Below, in pieces: positions 1 through 6,538 of a DNA stretch of 7,437 nucleotides. The number at the start of each line of letters is the position of its first letter. The stretch's first letter is position 1. The DNA comes from Syntrophaceae bacterium UBA5764. GTDB lineage: Bacteria > Desulfobacterota > Syntrophia > Syntrophales > Smithellaceae. The notes under the pieces were generated by a model. The model searched no databases, was not told the origin of the DNA, and saw only the letters and a program-made list of their open reading frames with translations. The translations under genes and the position numbers were made by a program. The stretch covers positions 1-7,437 of the forward strand of contig DIEW01000014.1 of NCBI GenBank assembly GCA_002418825.1. The letters run 5' to 3'.

Positions 1-1001
1 CCGCCGCCTTTGGGCACATCGGCAAAATCGGCGATACCGCGTTGGGGCATCTGCAGAAGCATTCCTTTCATATACTGCACATTCATGAATCCACCGTCTT
101 TGGAGTCGATAAATTCCTGTAGTGAATCCCAAATCATCTTTCTTTTAAATTCAATCTCCTCTTCCGTATCACCGTTAAAATAAATAGTGACGTGAAAATT
201 ACCCACAAACATCAACGGTTTGGGCTGGAACCAGACATTCACGTCTTCCAGAATTTCCAAGTGGGTGAGCTTGTAAAGAATTTCTGGCACAAGCTCGACT
301 TTATCGGTGACAAACATTTCCACCTCACGAATTTTCTTGTTGGGGTAAAGCCGTAATCCCATTTTGGTGATAACGCCCGTGGCACCAAGCCACCCCAGAA
401 ACAATCCAGAAAGATCGGGAAGCGTGGGGCCTTTGGAAAACCAGTAAGGGCCTAAAGATGGCGAGCCGATCAAGCAAATCTCACCCGTCGGTAAAACAAT
501 TTCCATGCCCGTGACCATATCAGAATTAAAACCATACTGATTGGTTAAGCGCCCTTGGCCATGCAAAGCAACATTGGCGGCAATCGTCGTAGTAGGCGGC
601 GCGTCGGGAATGCTGTGACGCAGGTGCGGATAGTGCTCCTGCAGATAAGCTTTGAGTACGCCCTGCGATGTCCCTCCCTCCACCACGGCGTAGCGGGCCT
701 TCTCGTTTACTTCCAAAATTTTGTTCATCCGTTTCATATCCAGAACAATTCCACCTTTGAGCGGTATTACCAGGCCCGTCAGCGCCATACCGTTGCCCAT
801 CGGCACAATGGGTATTTTTTCACGGTTGGCCAGCTGAACAATTTTTTGCACTTGTTCTGTTGTTTTCGGCGCCACCACGTAATCCGGATTATGAGGACTC
901 AACACGCCAGGATCACGTGCATAAAACCAGAGCTCTTCAGGCGCATTGGATACACCTTTGTCTCCGACAATATCAATGAGGGATTTCAGAATATCGTTCA
1001 T
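1..1001 (-). CDS. FAD-linked oxidase (GlcD / 4-cresol dehydrogenase-like), C-terminus beyond window
   Basis: The visible N-terminal 333 residues form a PCMH-type FAD-binding domain followed by the start of an FAD-oxidase C-terminal domain. Seen: a VVAPKTTEQV segment near residues 42-51, a glycine-rich MGNGMALTG segment at about 68-76 at the usual pyrophosphate-loop position, PLKGGIVLDMKRMNKI at about 80-95, and a GATGVITKMGLRLYP block typical of these flavoproteins. The family oxidises hydroxyacids, alcohols or hydroxy-aromatics and passes electrons to an acceptor protein. The start ATG at 1001 shares its A with the TAA stop of the upstream CCG gene (TAATG), with an AGGAAGG ribosome site 7 nt before it, so the two are probably translationally coupled and act as a GlcD/GlcF-like complex. 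The substrate cannot be read from the sequence. The family call is firm; the cresol-dehydrogenase-like flavour is an impression. Confidence 0.9.
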   Translation of the reverse strand, partial: MNDILKSLIDIVGDKGVSNAPEELWFYARDPGVLSPHNPDYVVAPKTTEQVQKIVQLANREKIPIVPMGNGMALTGLVIPLKGGIVLDMKRMNKILEVNEKARYAVVEGGTSQGVLKAYLQEHYPHLRHSIPDAPPTTTIAANVALHGQGRLTNQYGFNSDMVTGMEIVLPTGEICLIGSPSLGPYWFSKGPTLPDLSGLFLGWLGATGVITKMGLRLYPNKKIREVEMFVTDKVELVPEILYKLTHLEILEDVNVWFQPKPLMFVGNFHVTIYFNGDTEEEIEFKRKMIWDSLQEFIDSKDGGFMNVQYMKGMLLQMPQRGIADFADVPKGG

Positions 1002-2032
1002 TAAGCAACCTTCCTTTCCTTCTCTCCTATCGCCATTTTACACAAATCAATGATATGCACGGGCTTCAATCCTCTTTTGGAAACTTTTTCTGAAAGCGAC
1101 GACTGGCAGGCCGGGCAGTTGAAAACACAGTATTCTGCTCCCACAGCCAGCATGTCGTCGATATTTCTCTTCTGTAAATCGTCCGCCAGTTTGTAACCGG
1201 AAATCGACCGGACTATTTCCGCGCAACAAAGGCAGTTTTCATCCTGATAAACTCTCCTAGGTAGTTTCACGCCAATTAAATTCAGTATTTTTTTGACCAG
1301 TGGCAATTTGTCCGGAATCAAACGGTTGGAACAAGGGCGCTGATAAGCTGCGGTGATGTTAAGTGGCTTTATTTTCCCCCTAAGCTCTTTCATTCTCTGC
1401 AAAAGAAAATCCATGTAATATACTGGCTTGAAGGGAACCTCGATGCCGTAAGCGGAAGCAATCGAAGTAAAAGTGCCGTAGCATTCATCATGCAGACAGA
1501 TAACTTCCTTGACACCCAGCCGCCGGAAATTGTCGATAACTAAGGGAAGACGTTCCTTTACCACCGACATGCGGGCAAAATGCGTGTGCACGGCCGGGCA
1601 CATGAACTCTGTGCCAAAGGCGCCCGCAGCGGCAACGTCTTTAAAAATCTCGCCTGTGCCCAAATCACCCAATTCAGCAATGTAACAACAGGAAAGCGCT
1701 TTATCCTTGACATCCCCCACCAGGAATTTCCCCTGCATCTCGGTCATATTAATCCACTGATTGGTAATGGGGCGCGCCGCGGTGAACATGCCTTTTTCTT
1801 CACGTCGTTCACAGATAAGATAATAAGGATGATTGCCCCTTTTACAATATTCCTCGCAGGCGTAACAGGTAGTGCACTCATGAAGAACACGGGAATCTTT
1901 ACCGCGCACAACCTTCATTATCTCCGCGTGCGCCTCCTTGTGCCCGCTGAAAGTCATGTACTGACACTTCAATAAACAATCACTGGAAGGACATGTCGCG
2001 CAAACCTTTTCGTTAAATTTCAATTTATACAT
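1001..2032 (-). CDS. CCG-domain iron-sulfur protein (HdrB/HdrD/GlcF-like)
   Basis: A 343-residue cytosolic electron-transfer subunit. The N-terminus has two cysteine clusters for 4Fe-4S centres: C11-x2-C14-x4-C19-x3-C23, and C53-x2-C56-x2-C59-x3-C63. Two CCG-type halves follow. The first contains a CC pair at 115-116 and later FMCP and CLHDEC segments. The second matches the HdrB signature closely, with C, 34 residues, CC, 35 residues, then CPAC, the pattern that binds a non-cubane 4Fe-4S cluster in heterodisulfide reductase. Such proteins partner FAD oxidases (GlcDF, lactate utilisation) or disulfide-reducing complexes; the neighbour starting at 1001 is such an oxidase. An in-frame ATG at 2101 exists, but the ATG at 2032 has GGAGGAG 6 nt upstream and fits the family N-terminus, so I start there. 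It lies 79 nt downstream of the MerB-like selenoprotein gene, probably in the same transcript. Confidence 0.9.
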   Translation of the reverse strand: MYKLKFNEKVCATCPSSDCLLKCQYMTFSGHKEAHAEIMKVVRGKDSRVLHECTTCYACEEYCKRGNHPYYLICERREEKGMFTAARPITNQWINMTEMQGKFLVGDVKDKALSCCYIAELGDLGTGEIFKDVAAAGAFGTEFMCPAVHTHFARMSVVKERLPLVIDNFRRLGVKEVICLHDECYGTFTSIASAYGIEVPFKPVYYMDFLLQRMKELRGKIKPLNITAAYQRPCSNRLIPDKLPLVKKILNLIGVKLPRRVYQDENCLCCAEIVRSISGYKLADDLQKRNIDDMLAVGAEYCVFNCPACQSSLSEKVSKRGLKPVHIIDLCKMAIGEKERKVA

Positions 2033-2038
2033 TAAGTT

Positions 2039-2045
2039 CTCCTCC
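2039..2045 (-). promoter_or_regulatory. Ribosome binding site that sets the CCG-protein start
   Basis: GGAGGAG lies 6 nt before the ATG at 2032. No comparable site precedes the in-frame ATG at 2101, so the 23 extra codons upstream are probably not translated. Confidence 0.75.
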
Positions 2046-2111
2046 ATCATGTTCTTAAATTGAATAATCTCCGCCTTTCTGACCGGTGTTCCGGAATGCA
2101 TTTGGAAGAGA

Positions 2112-2819
2112 TTACGCTTTTTTCAACGACCAAAAAGGACCGGCTTTACCGATTTCCTGCATCGTGGTTATCCATTCCACAGCGTATTCGCGCATACGGG
2201 TAAAATAATCCGGCGCCAAACGCCGCCAAAACATCTGCCCCGAAAAAAGTTTAAGCAAGTCAGGAAGAGAGAATATTCCCTCCTCCATGCCTAGTTTGAA
2301 TTGTGTCCAATTACGAAGATGTTCTTCCGACCGGAAGAATGTCATCGTTGATCAGGAATAACTTATGTTTTCCATCCAACGCGAAAATGGAACAGCCACG
2401 TAACCGATTATTTCTTTGGGCTCAGCTTTTAAAATCACTCCATCGCGAACCTCCAAATGCATCGGCTCACCGCAATCCAAACACGGTGTATCAATATTCA
2501 CGGTTTTGCCCGGGAAAAGCCAGCAGACCGCCAGCGACTCAAATGCTCATTGACCAAACCATTTCTGCTGGCCGTCGATGGTGATTCTGAATTGTGTGGG
2601 CTGATTGTTAAATGGAGCAAAAGAAGCGATAAAATCCGTGCCGGGCGCAAGCCAGCCGGGAACTCTTCTGGAAAAAAGTTCGCGCAGAACCTGACGCCCC
2701 TCCTCCATGGAAACACCCAACTCTTTGGCTATTTCCGTGTAATGGGGGGCCTGGCCGGTTTCCACCATGCGCTTGGTTATAAAGTAATAGGTCTTATCCA
2801 ATACGGTGGGAGAACTCAT
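2112..2819 (-). CDS. saoL: MerB-like organometal lyase selenoprotein with two Sec residues (SaoL-type)
   Basis: A 235-residue product if TGA at 2549-2547 (residue 91) and at 2354-2352 (residue 156) are read as Sec; the frame is otherwise open to a TAA. The N-terminus is helical with a winged-helix look (ALHYTEIAKEL-like region at about 24-34), as in alkylmercury lyase MerB. Aligned by eye, Q-U91-AFESL matches MerB WC96ALDTL, and YS-U156-STMTFFRS matches the C159 segment (CCHVHFFAS). Both catalytic cysteines are therefore Sec, 65 residues apart against 63 in MerB. MerB Asp99 is replaced by Glu94. CLDC at 113-116 lies near MerB Cys117. MerB cleaves carbon-mercury bonds; a Sec version may act on mercury or another organometal(loid). 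I recall this family as SaoL of a selenocysteine-assisted organometal system, but no other Sao gene is visible here. The start at 2819 has AGGAGGT 7 nt upstream. Both TGA codons carry SECIS-like hairpins. Confidence is high for a two-Sec MerB homologue and lower for the symbol and substrate. Confidence 0.88.
2322..2354 (-). promoter_or_regulatory. bSECIS element for the second Sec codon of the MerB-like gene
   Basis: From TGA (2354-2352) there are 12 nt, then a perfect 7-bp stem TTCTTCC (2339-2333) / GGAAGAA (2328-2322) closing a GGTC loop. The loop starts 19 nt after the TGA. A short stem at this distance with a loop beginning GGU is what SelB recognises in known bacterial SECIS elements such as E. 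coli fdhF (loop GGUCU about 18 nt after UGA). Confidence 0.85.
2519..2549 (-). promoter_or_regulatory. bSECIS element for the first Sec codon of the MerB-like gene
   Basis: From TGA (2549-2547) there are 11 nt, then GCTGGC (2535-2530), loop GGTCT (2529-2525) and GCTGGC (2524-2519). In RNA these arms pair over 6 bp, including two G-U wobbles. The loop starts 17 nt after the TGA and its sequence equals the GGUCU loop of E. coli fdhF. Confidence 0.75.
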
Positions 2820-2852
2820 GGCATTTACCTCCTAGCGAAAAATATTAAAAAG

Positions 2853-2881
2853 ATAATAAGGAAACGTCGTATGTGTGTCAA
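2853..2881 (-). promoter_or_regulatory. Sigma70-type promoter of the MerB-like / CCG / FAD-oxidase operon
   Basis: TTGACA (2881-2876), 17-nt spacer, TATTAT (2858-2853). The expected transcript start is about 30 nt before the ATG at 2819, leaving room for the AGGAGGT ribosome site at 2833-2827. The spacer is 17 nt, not the 19-20 nt of MerR-controlled mercury promoters, so MerR-type control is not indicated. Confidence 0.7.
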
Positions 2882-3371
2882 GTCAATAAACTTTCACGCG
2901 AGAAACAAAACGTGATTCTACTGATATCTAAACGAAAAATGTTTAATTTCAGTGAGATGGAAAAATGAACCGATAAAAATTATCGGATAAACAGAACAGA
3001 AGTTTATTTTATATTTGTATTTCATAAATTACAAGTTTGCTGTATGAGTTACAAAAAGCAGCTGGTGCGTAACACGAGTCGACCCATAAAATGCTCTGGC
3101 GAAAACAACAAAAGGCATTTAGACTTATCTGCGCGGCGGAGCGCTACCGATGTCGACAATTTTTCACCCCCAGAGATAAACCCCCACTTTTGTGAGCGGA
3201 CTTAAAAAAGGCGCTGCGGTAAAATAACGCTGCGATATCAAAACACAAAAATCGCCGATAAAAATCTCTTCTAAAATTTTAAACCTGCTGCAACGGCAAT
3301 TACGATAAAGGATGATTTTGAGTAAGCCGTGACAGCATAACGACGCCTTCGAATGCGAGTAGGCGCTTAGA

Positions 3372-3408
3372 GCGAATAACTTCAACTTTTTGAAGTGGAT
3401 TTTTTCGC
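3372..3408. repeat. Two-tier hairpin in the intergenic region
   Basis: The inner perfect stem is ACTTCAA (3379-3385) / TTGAAGT (3390-3396) with a CTTT loop. The outer stem is GCGAA (3372-3376) / TTCGC (3404-3408). A run of six T (3400-3405) follows the inner stem on the plus strand, but the stem is AT-rich and no plus-strand gene precedes it, so I do not call it a terminator. Confidence 0.45.
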
Positions 3409-3447
3409 AAAAATGATAAAACAGAAACAACAAATACTCGAATTTTA

Positions 3448-3477
3448 ACGCGAGGAGCGTGTTTTTGCGCTACGCGT
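3448..3477. repeat. Interrupted hairpin in the intergenic region
   Basis: ACGCG (3448-3452) pairs with CGCGT (3473-3477), and AGCG (3456-3459) pairs with CGCT (3468-3471), with a small internal loop and a T-rich apical loop. It follows the 3372-3408 hairpin at short distance, so the two may be parts of one structured element. Confidence 0.4.
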
Positions 3478-3755
3478 ATTAATTGCTAAAAGGAGTAATC
3501 ATCATTAAAATATTTTCACCATACAACATTCTCACCTAGCCACTCTCGGGAATCGATATTGTTCTCCTAGCTGATGTATTAACAAATTAACATTTCTTAC
3601 AATAAGCTATAATTACCCAATCCTTCGGTTATTACTTTATTGGCTTAATCATTAGCCAGTAAAAATGACAAAATTTTTAACAAACAGTCAGATTTGAAAT
3701 ACAAGAGTCGTACCACCAACTCCCTATCAAACTCTAAGGGGGGAAGCACAGTACC

Positions 3756-3995
3756 TTAAAGATACAGTTCTTTACGAAGATTCTCAGGTCTTAAATCGAC
3801 TCCGAAAAGAATCTTTCCGTTAATCCCAAGCGCAGGAGCGGAACGAACACCTTTTTCCTCCAACAGTTCAGCCGCTTCACTATCCATCATAATATCTTTC
3901 ACCTTGAATTCAAGCCCTTCCTCTCTAAGAAATTTCTTAAGATTTTCACAAGGAACACATAATGGGGTTGAATAAACAATGATTTCCTTTTCCAT
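3756..3995 (-). CDS. Small glutaredoxin / NrdH-like thiol oxidoreductase
   Basis: A 79-residue protein of glutaredoxin size and order. Strand 1 (IIVYSTPLC) leads into the dithiol motif C13-V-P-C16 on helix 1. GVRSAPAL at about 50-57 supplies the SAP equivalent of the cis-proline loop, and GKILFGVDL gives the last strands before the terminal helix. There is no signal peptide, so it is cytosolic. Its ATG lies 3 nt after the TAG of the PrdB-like selenoprotein gene, so the two are surely co-transcribed and probably coupled. The likely job, by inference, is to donate electrons to, or exchange disulfides or selenylsulfides with, that selenoprotein. The CVPC motif and lack of clear glutathione-binding residues make a thioredoxin-reductase-fed redoxin (NrdH-like) as likely as a glutathione-dependent one. 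Confidence 0.88.
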   Translation of the reverse strand: MEKEIIVYSTPLCVPCENLKKFLREEGLEFKVKDIMMDSEAAELLEEKGVRSAPALGINGKILFGVDLRPENLRKELYL

Positions 3996-3998
3996 CGA

Positions 3999-4883
3999 CT
4001 ATACTTTTCCTTCCTTTTTCAGTTTACGATATTCTTCTTTCGCGCGTTGCCAGTTTTCTGTCGCCTTTTCATCAAGGAAAGGTTGAGCTTCGCTCATGAA
4101 TAGCTCTTTCCATTTGTCACCATGAGGCCAGATGAATGGCGTTTGTACTGTTGTACGTGGCGCTCTGGCCGATTCAAGCAAATCCAGCGCCATGGAAAAT
4201 ATTTTTCTCTGCTGTTCAGCATTGAAAGGCTCTCCGCAAGGATTCCCCAAAGGAAAATCAGTAAAAAGTAAACGCGGCACTCCACAATATTCGACAATGT
4301 CTTTCGCGCAAGCCATCACTACCGTCGCAATTCCATTTGCTTCCAGGTGTCTTGCTACCAGACTCACGGTCTGGTGACATACCGGTCAGACCGGCGTTAA
4401 AACCGCCACGTCCACATTGTTCTCGCGGCAGCGTTTTAGCACCTCGGGTGCGTCGATCTCAAGCGTCCTTTTCTGACTGTAGGCCGTGTAAACCCCGTAA
4501 AGATAAGGCGCCACACTTCCCAAACGTCCTCGGACAACAAATTCATGCAATCTTGTTACAGGGAAATAAGCGTTTACGTCGTCCAGGTTAGTGGCATGAC
4601 GATCATAATGCTCCTGCTTGGAGAATAAATCAGTTGCTTTAACATCAGACGGGATTTCATAAACATTACCTATAAGCTTGTGTCCATTTTCATCGGATTT
4701 ATTTTGCTCGGACTTCAACGCCACATCGCTGGTAGAGGCGATAGTGATGCAGCATTCTGATAAAGGTTTTTTTAAGGGCGTGAAGGGCACTTCATCAAAG
4801 TGCGCCCATCTGTATGGGGTCTCATAGCCTTGCGCAAGATAATACTCACGGGTCTTGTCGATATACCTTACATACGAACTCAT
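3999..4883 (-). CDS. PrdB/GrdB-family selenoprotein (D-proline / glycine reductase component B-like)
   Basis: 294 residues when TGA at 4388-4386 is read as Sec166; the frame ends at TAG. The N-terminus shows the family pattern YIDKTREYY...GYETPYRWA...PF.PLKKPLS. The redox motif is TPV-U166-PVC169-HQ followed by SLVARHLEANGI, which is the PrdB form (UxxCHQ) rather than the UCGTC form of GrdB. Family members cleave a C-N bond of a substrate bound by a partner: a pyruvoyl protein in D-proline reductase, or components of glycine, sarcosine or betaine reductase. No PrdA or GrdE/G/I partner gene is present; only a glutaredoxin follows. The substrate is therefore unknown and the protein may be a stand-alone reductase. 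GGGAGG lies 6 nt before the ATG at 4883. A perfect 7-bp SECIS hairpin follows the TGA. Read without Sec, this would be two false genes. Confidence 0.92.
4357..4388 (-). promoter_or_regulatory. bSECIS element of the PrdB-like gene
   Basis: After TGA (4388-4386) come 10 nt, then the perfect 7-bp stem ACCAGAC (4375-4369) / GTCTGGT (4363-4357) with a CGTGA loop. The loop begins 17 nt after the TGA, the expected SelB-binding distance. Confidence 0.85.
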
Positions 4884-4946
4884 GTTTATCCTCCCTTCCT
4901 ATTCATCATGATATAAATTTATCTTAATATGTGCTTTTCAAACATG

Positions 4947-4975
4947 ATTATAGGAAAAGAAAATTCTTATGTCAA
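4947..4975 (-). promoter_or_regulatory. Exact-consensus sigma70 promoter of the PrdB-like / glutaredoxin operon
   Basis: TTGACA (4975-4970), 17 nt, TATAAT (4952-4947). The leader to the ATG at 4883 would be about 57 nt. It contains an AT-rich near-palindrome at 4910-4923 (GATA...TATC arms around AAATTT) that could be an operator. Confidence 0.8.
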
Positions 4976-5105
4976 TGTAATTGGGAAGTTCTAAGGCAAC
5001 AATTCTATTTGCTGAGAAAACCCGCCGTAAAAAAATTGTCAACAACCATATCTGGACATCTTTCAAAAACAGATCACAGTCGGTTGGTTTCCTTCCGGAA
5101 AACAA

Positions 5106-5939
5106 TTAAAAATGATAAACAGTTTTTAGCTGGAAGAAATGCCCTTTGGGAGAATTTTCTGCGTACACGTCGTAAAAATAAGTGAATGTTACGCTGAGCC
5201 AAGAAAAGCGATAATAAAAATCAGCGCCCACGGAAAGTTTTTCTCTGGCACTGTTGCTAATTGAAGTATCATTTTGTTTCTTATTCTTACTAATCATCCA
5301 GCTCATAGAAGGCCCTAATTTAAATTTGTCCGTTACATTGTAGCCCACAAGCCCCTGCAGATATAACTCATCACCTGGCAAGACATCTGTAACGTTGTTT
5401 TTCAGCCGGAAATAATATTTCATTACAGCATCAACGCTGAAATGTCCCTGTGTTTTGTGCAGAAATACCATTGGCATAATGTCATACTGATTTGAACCGA
5501 TATTGGCGGCTTTTGAGGCACTATATTCTCCTGTGGGAAATTTTACGAAAAGCATCGGCAGAATATCAACCTGCTTAACCGGCAGAAAATAACCGACACC
5601 GAGACTCATATCGCCCAAACTAAAAGAATCCTGATTCGAATAATTAATTTCAGTGTAACCAAAAGGAACGACAACGGTCGCGACAAAGTCAGGCGAATAA
5701 TAACAAAAACGCAGGATCTCTTGTGCGCTGAAAAGGCCCAAGTCTTTGCTGGTTGCCTTACCATTCTTGTTAGTAGTCTCATCAGCATAATAGGCAGAAG
5801 CATAGGTAAGAAAATATAATCCCTGTTTTGCGCGGGAGCCGTCATAAAAGTTTACCGCAAAAGCAACCTTCGAAATTATAGTAATCAAACACAACACAAG
5901 AAATTTCAAGCGAAAGAAATACCGTAATCGTGATACCAT
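5106..5939 (-). CDS. Outer-membrane beta-barrel protein (MetA/phenol-degradation transporter-like)
   Basis: 277 residues. A signal peptide is clear: basic MVSRLRYFFRLK, a hydrophobic core to about residue 24, and a likely cleavage after AFA near residue 28. The mature part alternates polar and aromatic residues in short strands, for example LYFLTYASAYYADE, FVATVVVPFGY, MSLGVGYFLPV, VDAVMKYYFRLK and LSVTFTYFYDVY. It ends in YHF, the terminal aromatic signal for BAM-assisted insertion. This pattern resembles the 'putative MetA-pathway of phenol degradation' outer-membrane family (PF13557), whose members are putative channels for hydrophobic compounds; that family call is by eye. GAGAGG lies about 8 nt before the ATG at 5939. 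It is transcribed alone, divergently from the peroxiredoxin gene. A link to the selenoprotein genes is not shown. Confidence 0.8.
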   Translation of the reverse strand: MVSRLRYFFRLKFLVLCLITIISKVAFAVNFYDGSRAKQGLYFLTYASAYYADETTNKNGKATSKDLGLFSAQEILRFCYYSPDFVATVVVPFGYTEINYSNQDSFSLGDMSLGVGYFLPVKQVDILPMLFVKFPTGEYSASKAANIGSNQYDIMPMVFLHKTQGHFSVDAVMKYYFRLKNNVTDVLPGDELYLQGLVGYNVTDKFKLGPSMSWMISKNKKQNDTSISNSAREKLSVGADFYYRFSWLSVTFTYFYDVYAENSPKGHFFQLKTVYHF

Positions 5940-6538
5940 TTTGTCAACCTCTCGTGCGCATACTTTTGTCCCGGATATACAGCAATTTTGAACAGAAACA
6001 AAGAAAAACCAAAATTTGAGGTGAATTATAATCTGCGCGACGATATTTTTGTAACAAAGTAACTATTCTATAAATAATAAAGTTTTATTTTATCATATAC
6101 ACGGTATTTTTTATAAAAATCATTTAAACAGCATTTTCAAAAATATGCGTTATTTCAAATACTGCTCATTATGAACTATCGACTTTTTATTGACGCTTTA
6201 ATCAATAAATATTTGAATACAATTTATCGAAACATTTTTAATTTCCGAATAATTTTTTATGAATAAGTTCCCGTTTTTATTATTCTGACATTGATGCCTT
6301 TCTCGGGAAAAATTCAACAGGCAGATGGCCAGCCATGTAAAATACGCCCGTTTAATAACATTAAAAACAATTAATATTAATAAAAGAATCAATGACTTTT
6401 GCCAACATTTAACCGCTAAGCGAAAAAATTTCGGCAATACTAATCGGAGGCAACGTAAAATTTCAATGAAAACAATCTCCATGGTTTTATTTTCCGTCAA
6501 AAGGTATAATACAACTCAATTTTTATCAGGAGGTACAT
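5940..6538. other. AT-rich divergent intergenic region
   Basis: It separates the outer-membrane protein gene (minus) from the peroxiredoxin gene (plus). The right end holds the peroxiredoxin promoter. A TATAAT palindromic stretch at about 6026-6033 could serve as -10 for the minus gene, but no good -35 accompanies it. Short perfect inverted repeats occur at 6076-6089 (AATAAA-GT-TTTATT) and 6421-6433 (CGAAA-AAA-TTTCG). Frames spanning 6500-6198 (minus) and 6325-6657 (plus) look like chance in AT-rich DNA. I see no gene. Confidence 0.5.
6482..6510 (+). promoter_or_regulatory. Probable promoter of the selenoprotein peroxiredoxin gene
   Basis: A perfect TATAAT -10 box at 6505-6510, with only a weak -35 (TGGTTT at 6482-6487, 17 nt upstream). 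A transcript would start near 6517 and carry the AGGAGG ribosome site. A weak -35 fits a promoter needing an activator, but this is inference. Confidence 0.5.

Larger units (their letters stand above)
2820..3755. other. Long intergenic region without a convincing gene; several hairpins
   Basis: About 935 bases separate the glutaredoxin stop from the MerB-like start. The part nearest 2820 holds that operon's promoter. No open frame here has a plausible ribosome site or a recognisable protein; the longest (3433-3164, minus) looks like chance. The 3060-3480 core is visibly richer in GC than its flanks. It contains a CGCTGCG direct repeat (3212-3218, 3228-3234), two GTCGAC sites (3078 and 3152), a GCGC-GGCGGA-GCGC inverted repeat (3131-3144) and two larger hairpins listed separately. 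It may be a degenerate mobile or repeat element, or an unannotated RNA. I saw no tRNA-like T-loop sequence in it. Confidence 0.5.

Noticed and set aside
555..1004. 149-codon plus-strand frame opposite the FAD oxidase gene
   Set aside because: Antisense to a clear flavoprotein; its translation is His/Arg-rich and unlike any protein I recognise.
2112..2819. Reading the MerB-like locus as a pseudogene broken by two nonsense codons
   Set aside because: The frame stays open and homologous through both TGAs, both fall on catalytic positions, both have SECIS-like hairpins, and no TAA, TAG or frameshift is present.
2303..2915. Plus-strand and other-frame open frames over the MerB-like gene (2303-2584, 2457-2915, 2716-2498)
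   Set aside because: They are antisense or out-of-frame shadows of the Sec-containing reading frame, with no family resemblance or ribosome site.
3164..3433. 89-codon minus-strand frame in the intergenic gap
   Set aside because: No ribosome site, odd composition, overlaps hairpins and matches no family I know. Kept as noncoding.
3642..3659. TGGCT...AGCCA inverted repeat as a terminator for the glutaredoxin operon
   Set aside because: Only 5 bp of stem and no T-run follows on the minus strand.
2820..3755. A tRNA-Sec (selC), other tRNA, or CRISPR array in the long gap
   Set aside because: I saw no T-loop consensus, acceptor stem with CCA or regularly spaced repeats on either strand.
4094..4367. 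A separate gene starting after the TGA of the PrdB-like gene (GTG at 4367)
   Set aside because: It is the C-terminal half of the selenoprotein. The UPVCHQ motif spans the TGA and there is no ribosome site for a second start.
4931..5185. 84-codon plus-strand frame between the PrdB-like and outer-membrane protein genes
   Set aside because: It crosses a consensus minus-strand promoter and the end of the barrel gene, has a Lys/Arg-rich random look and no ribosome site.
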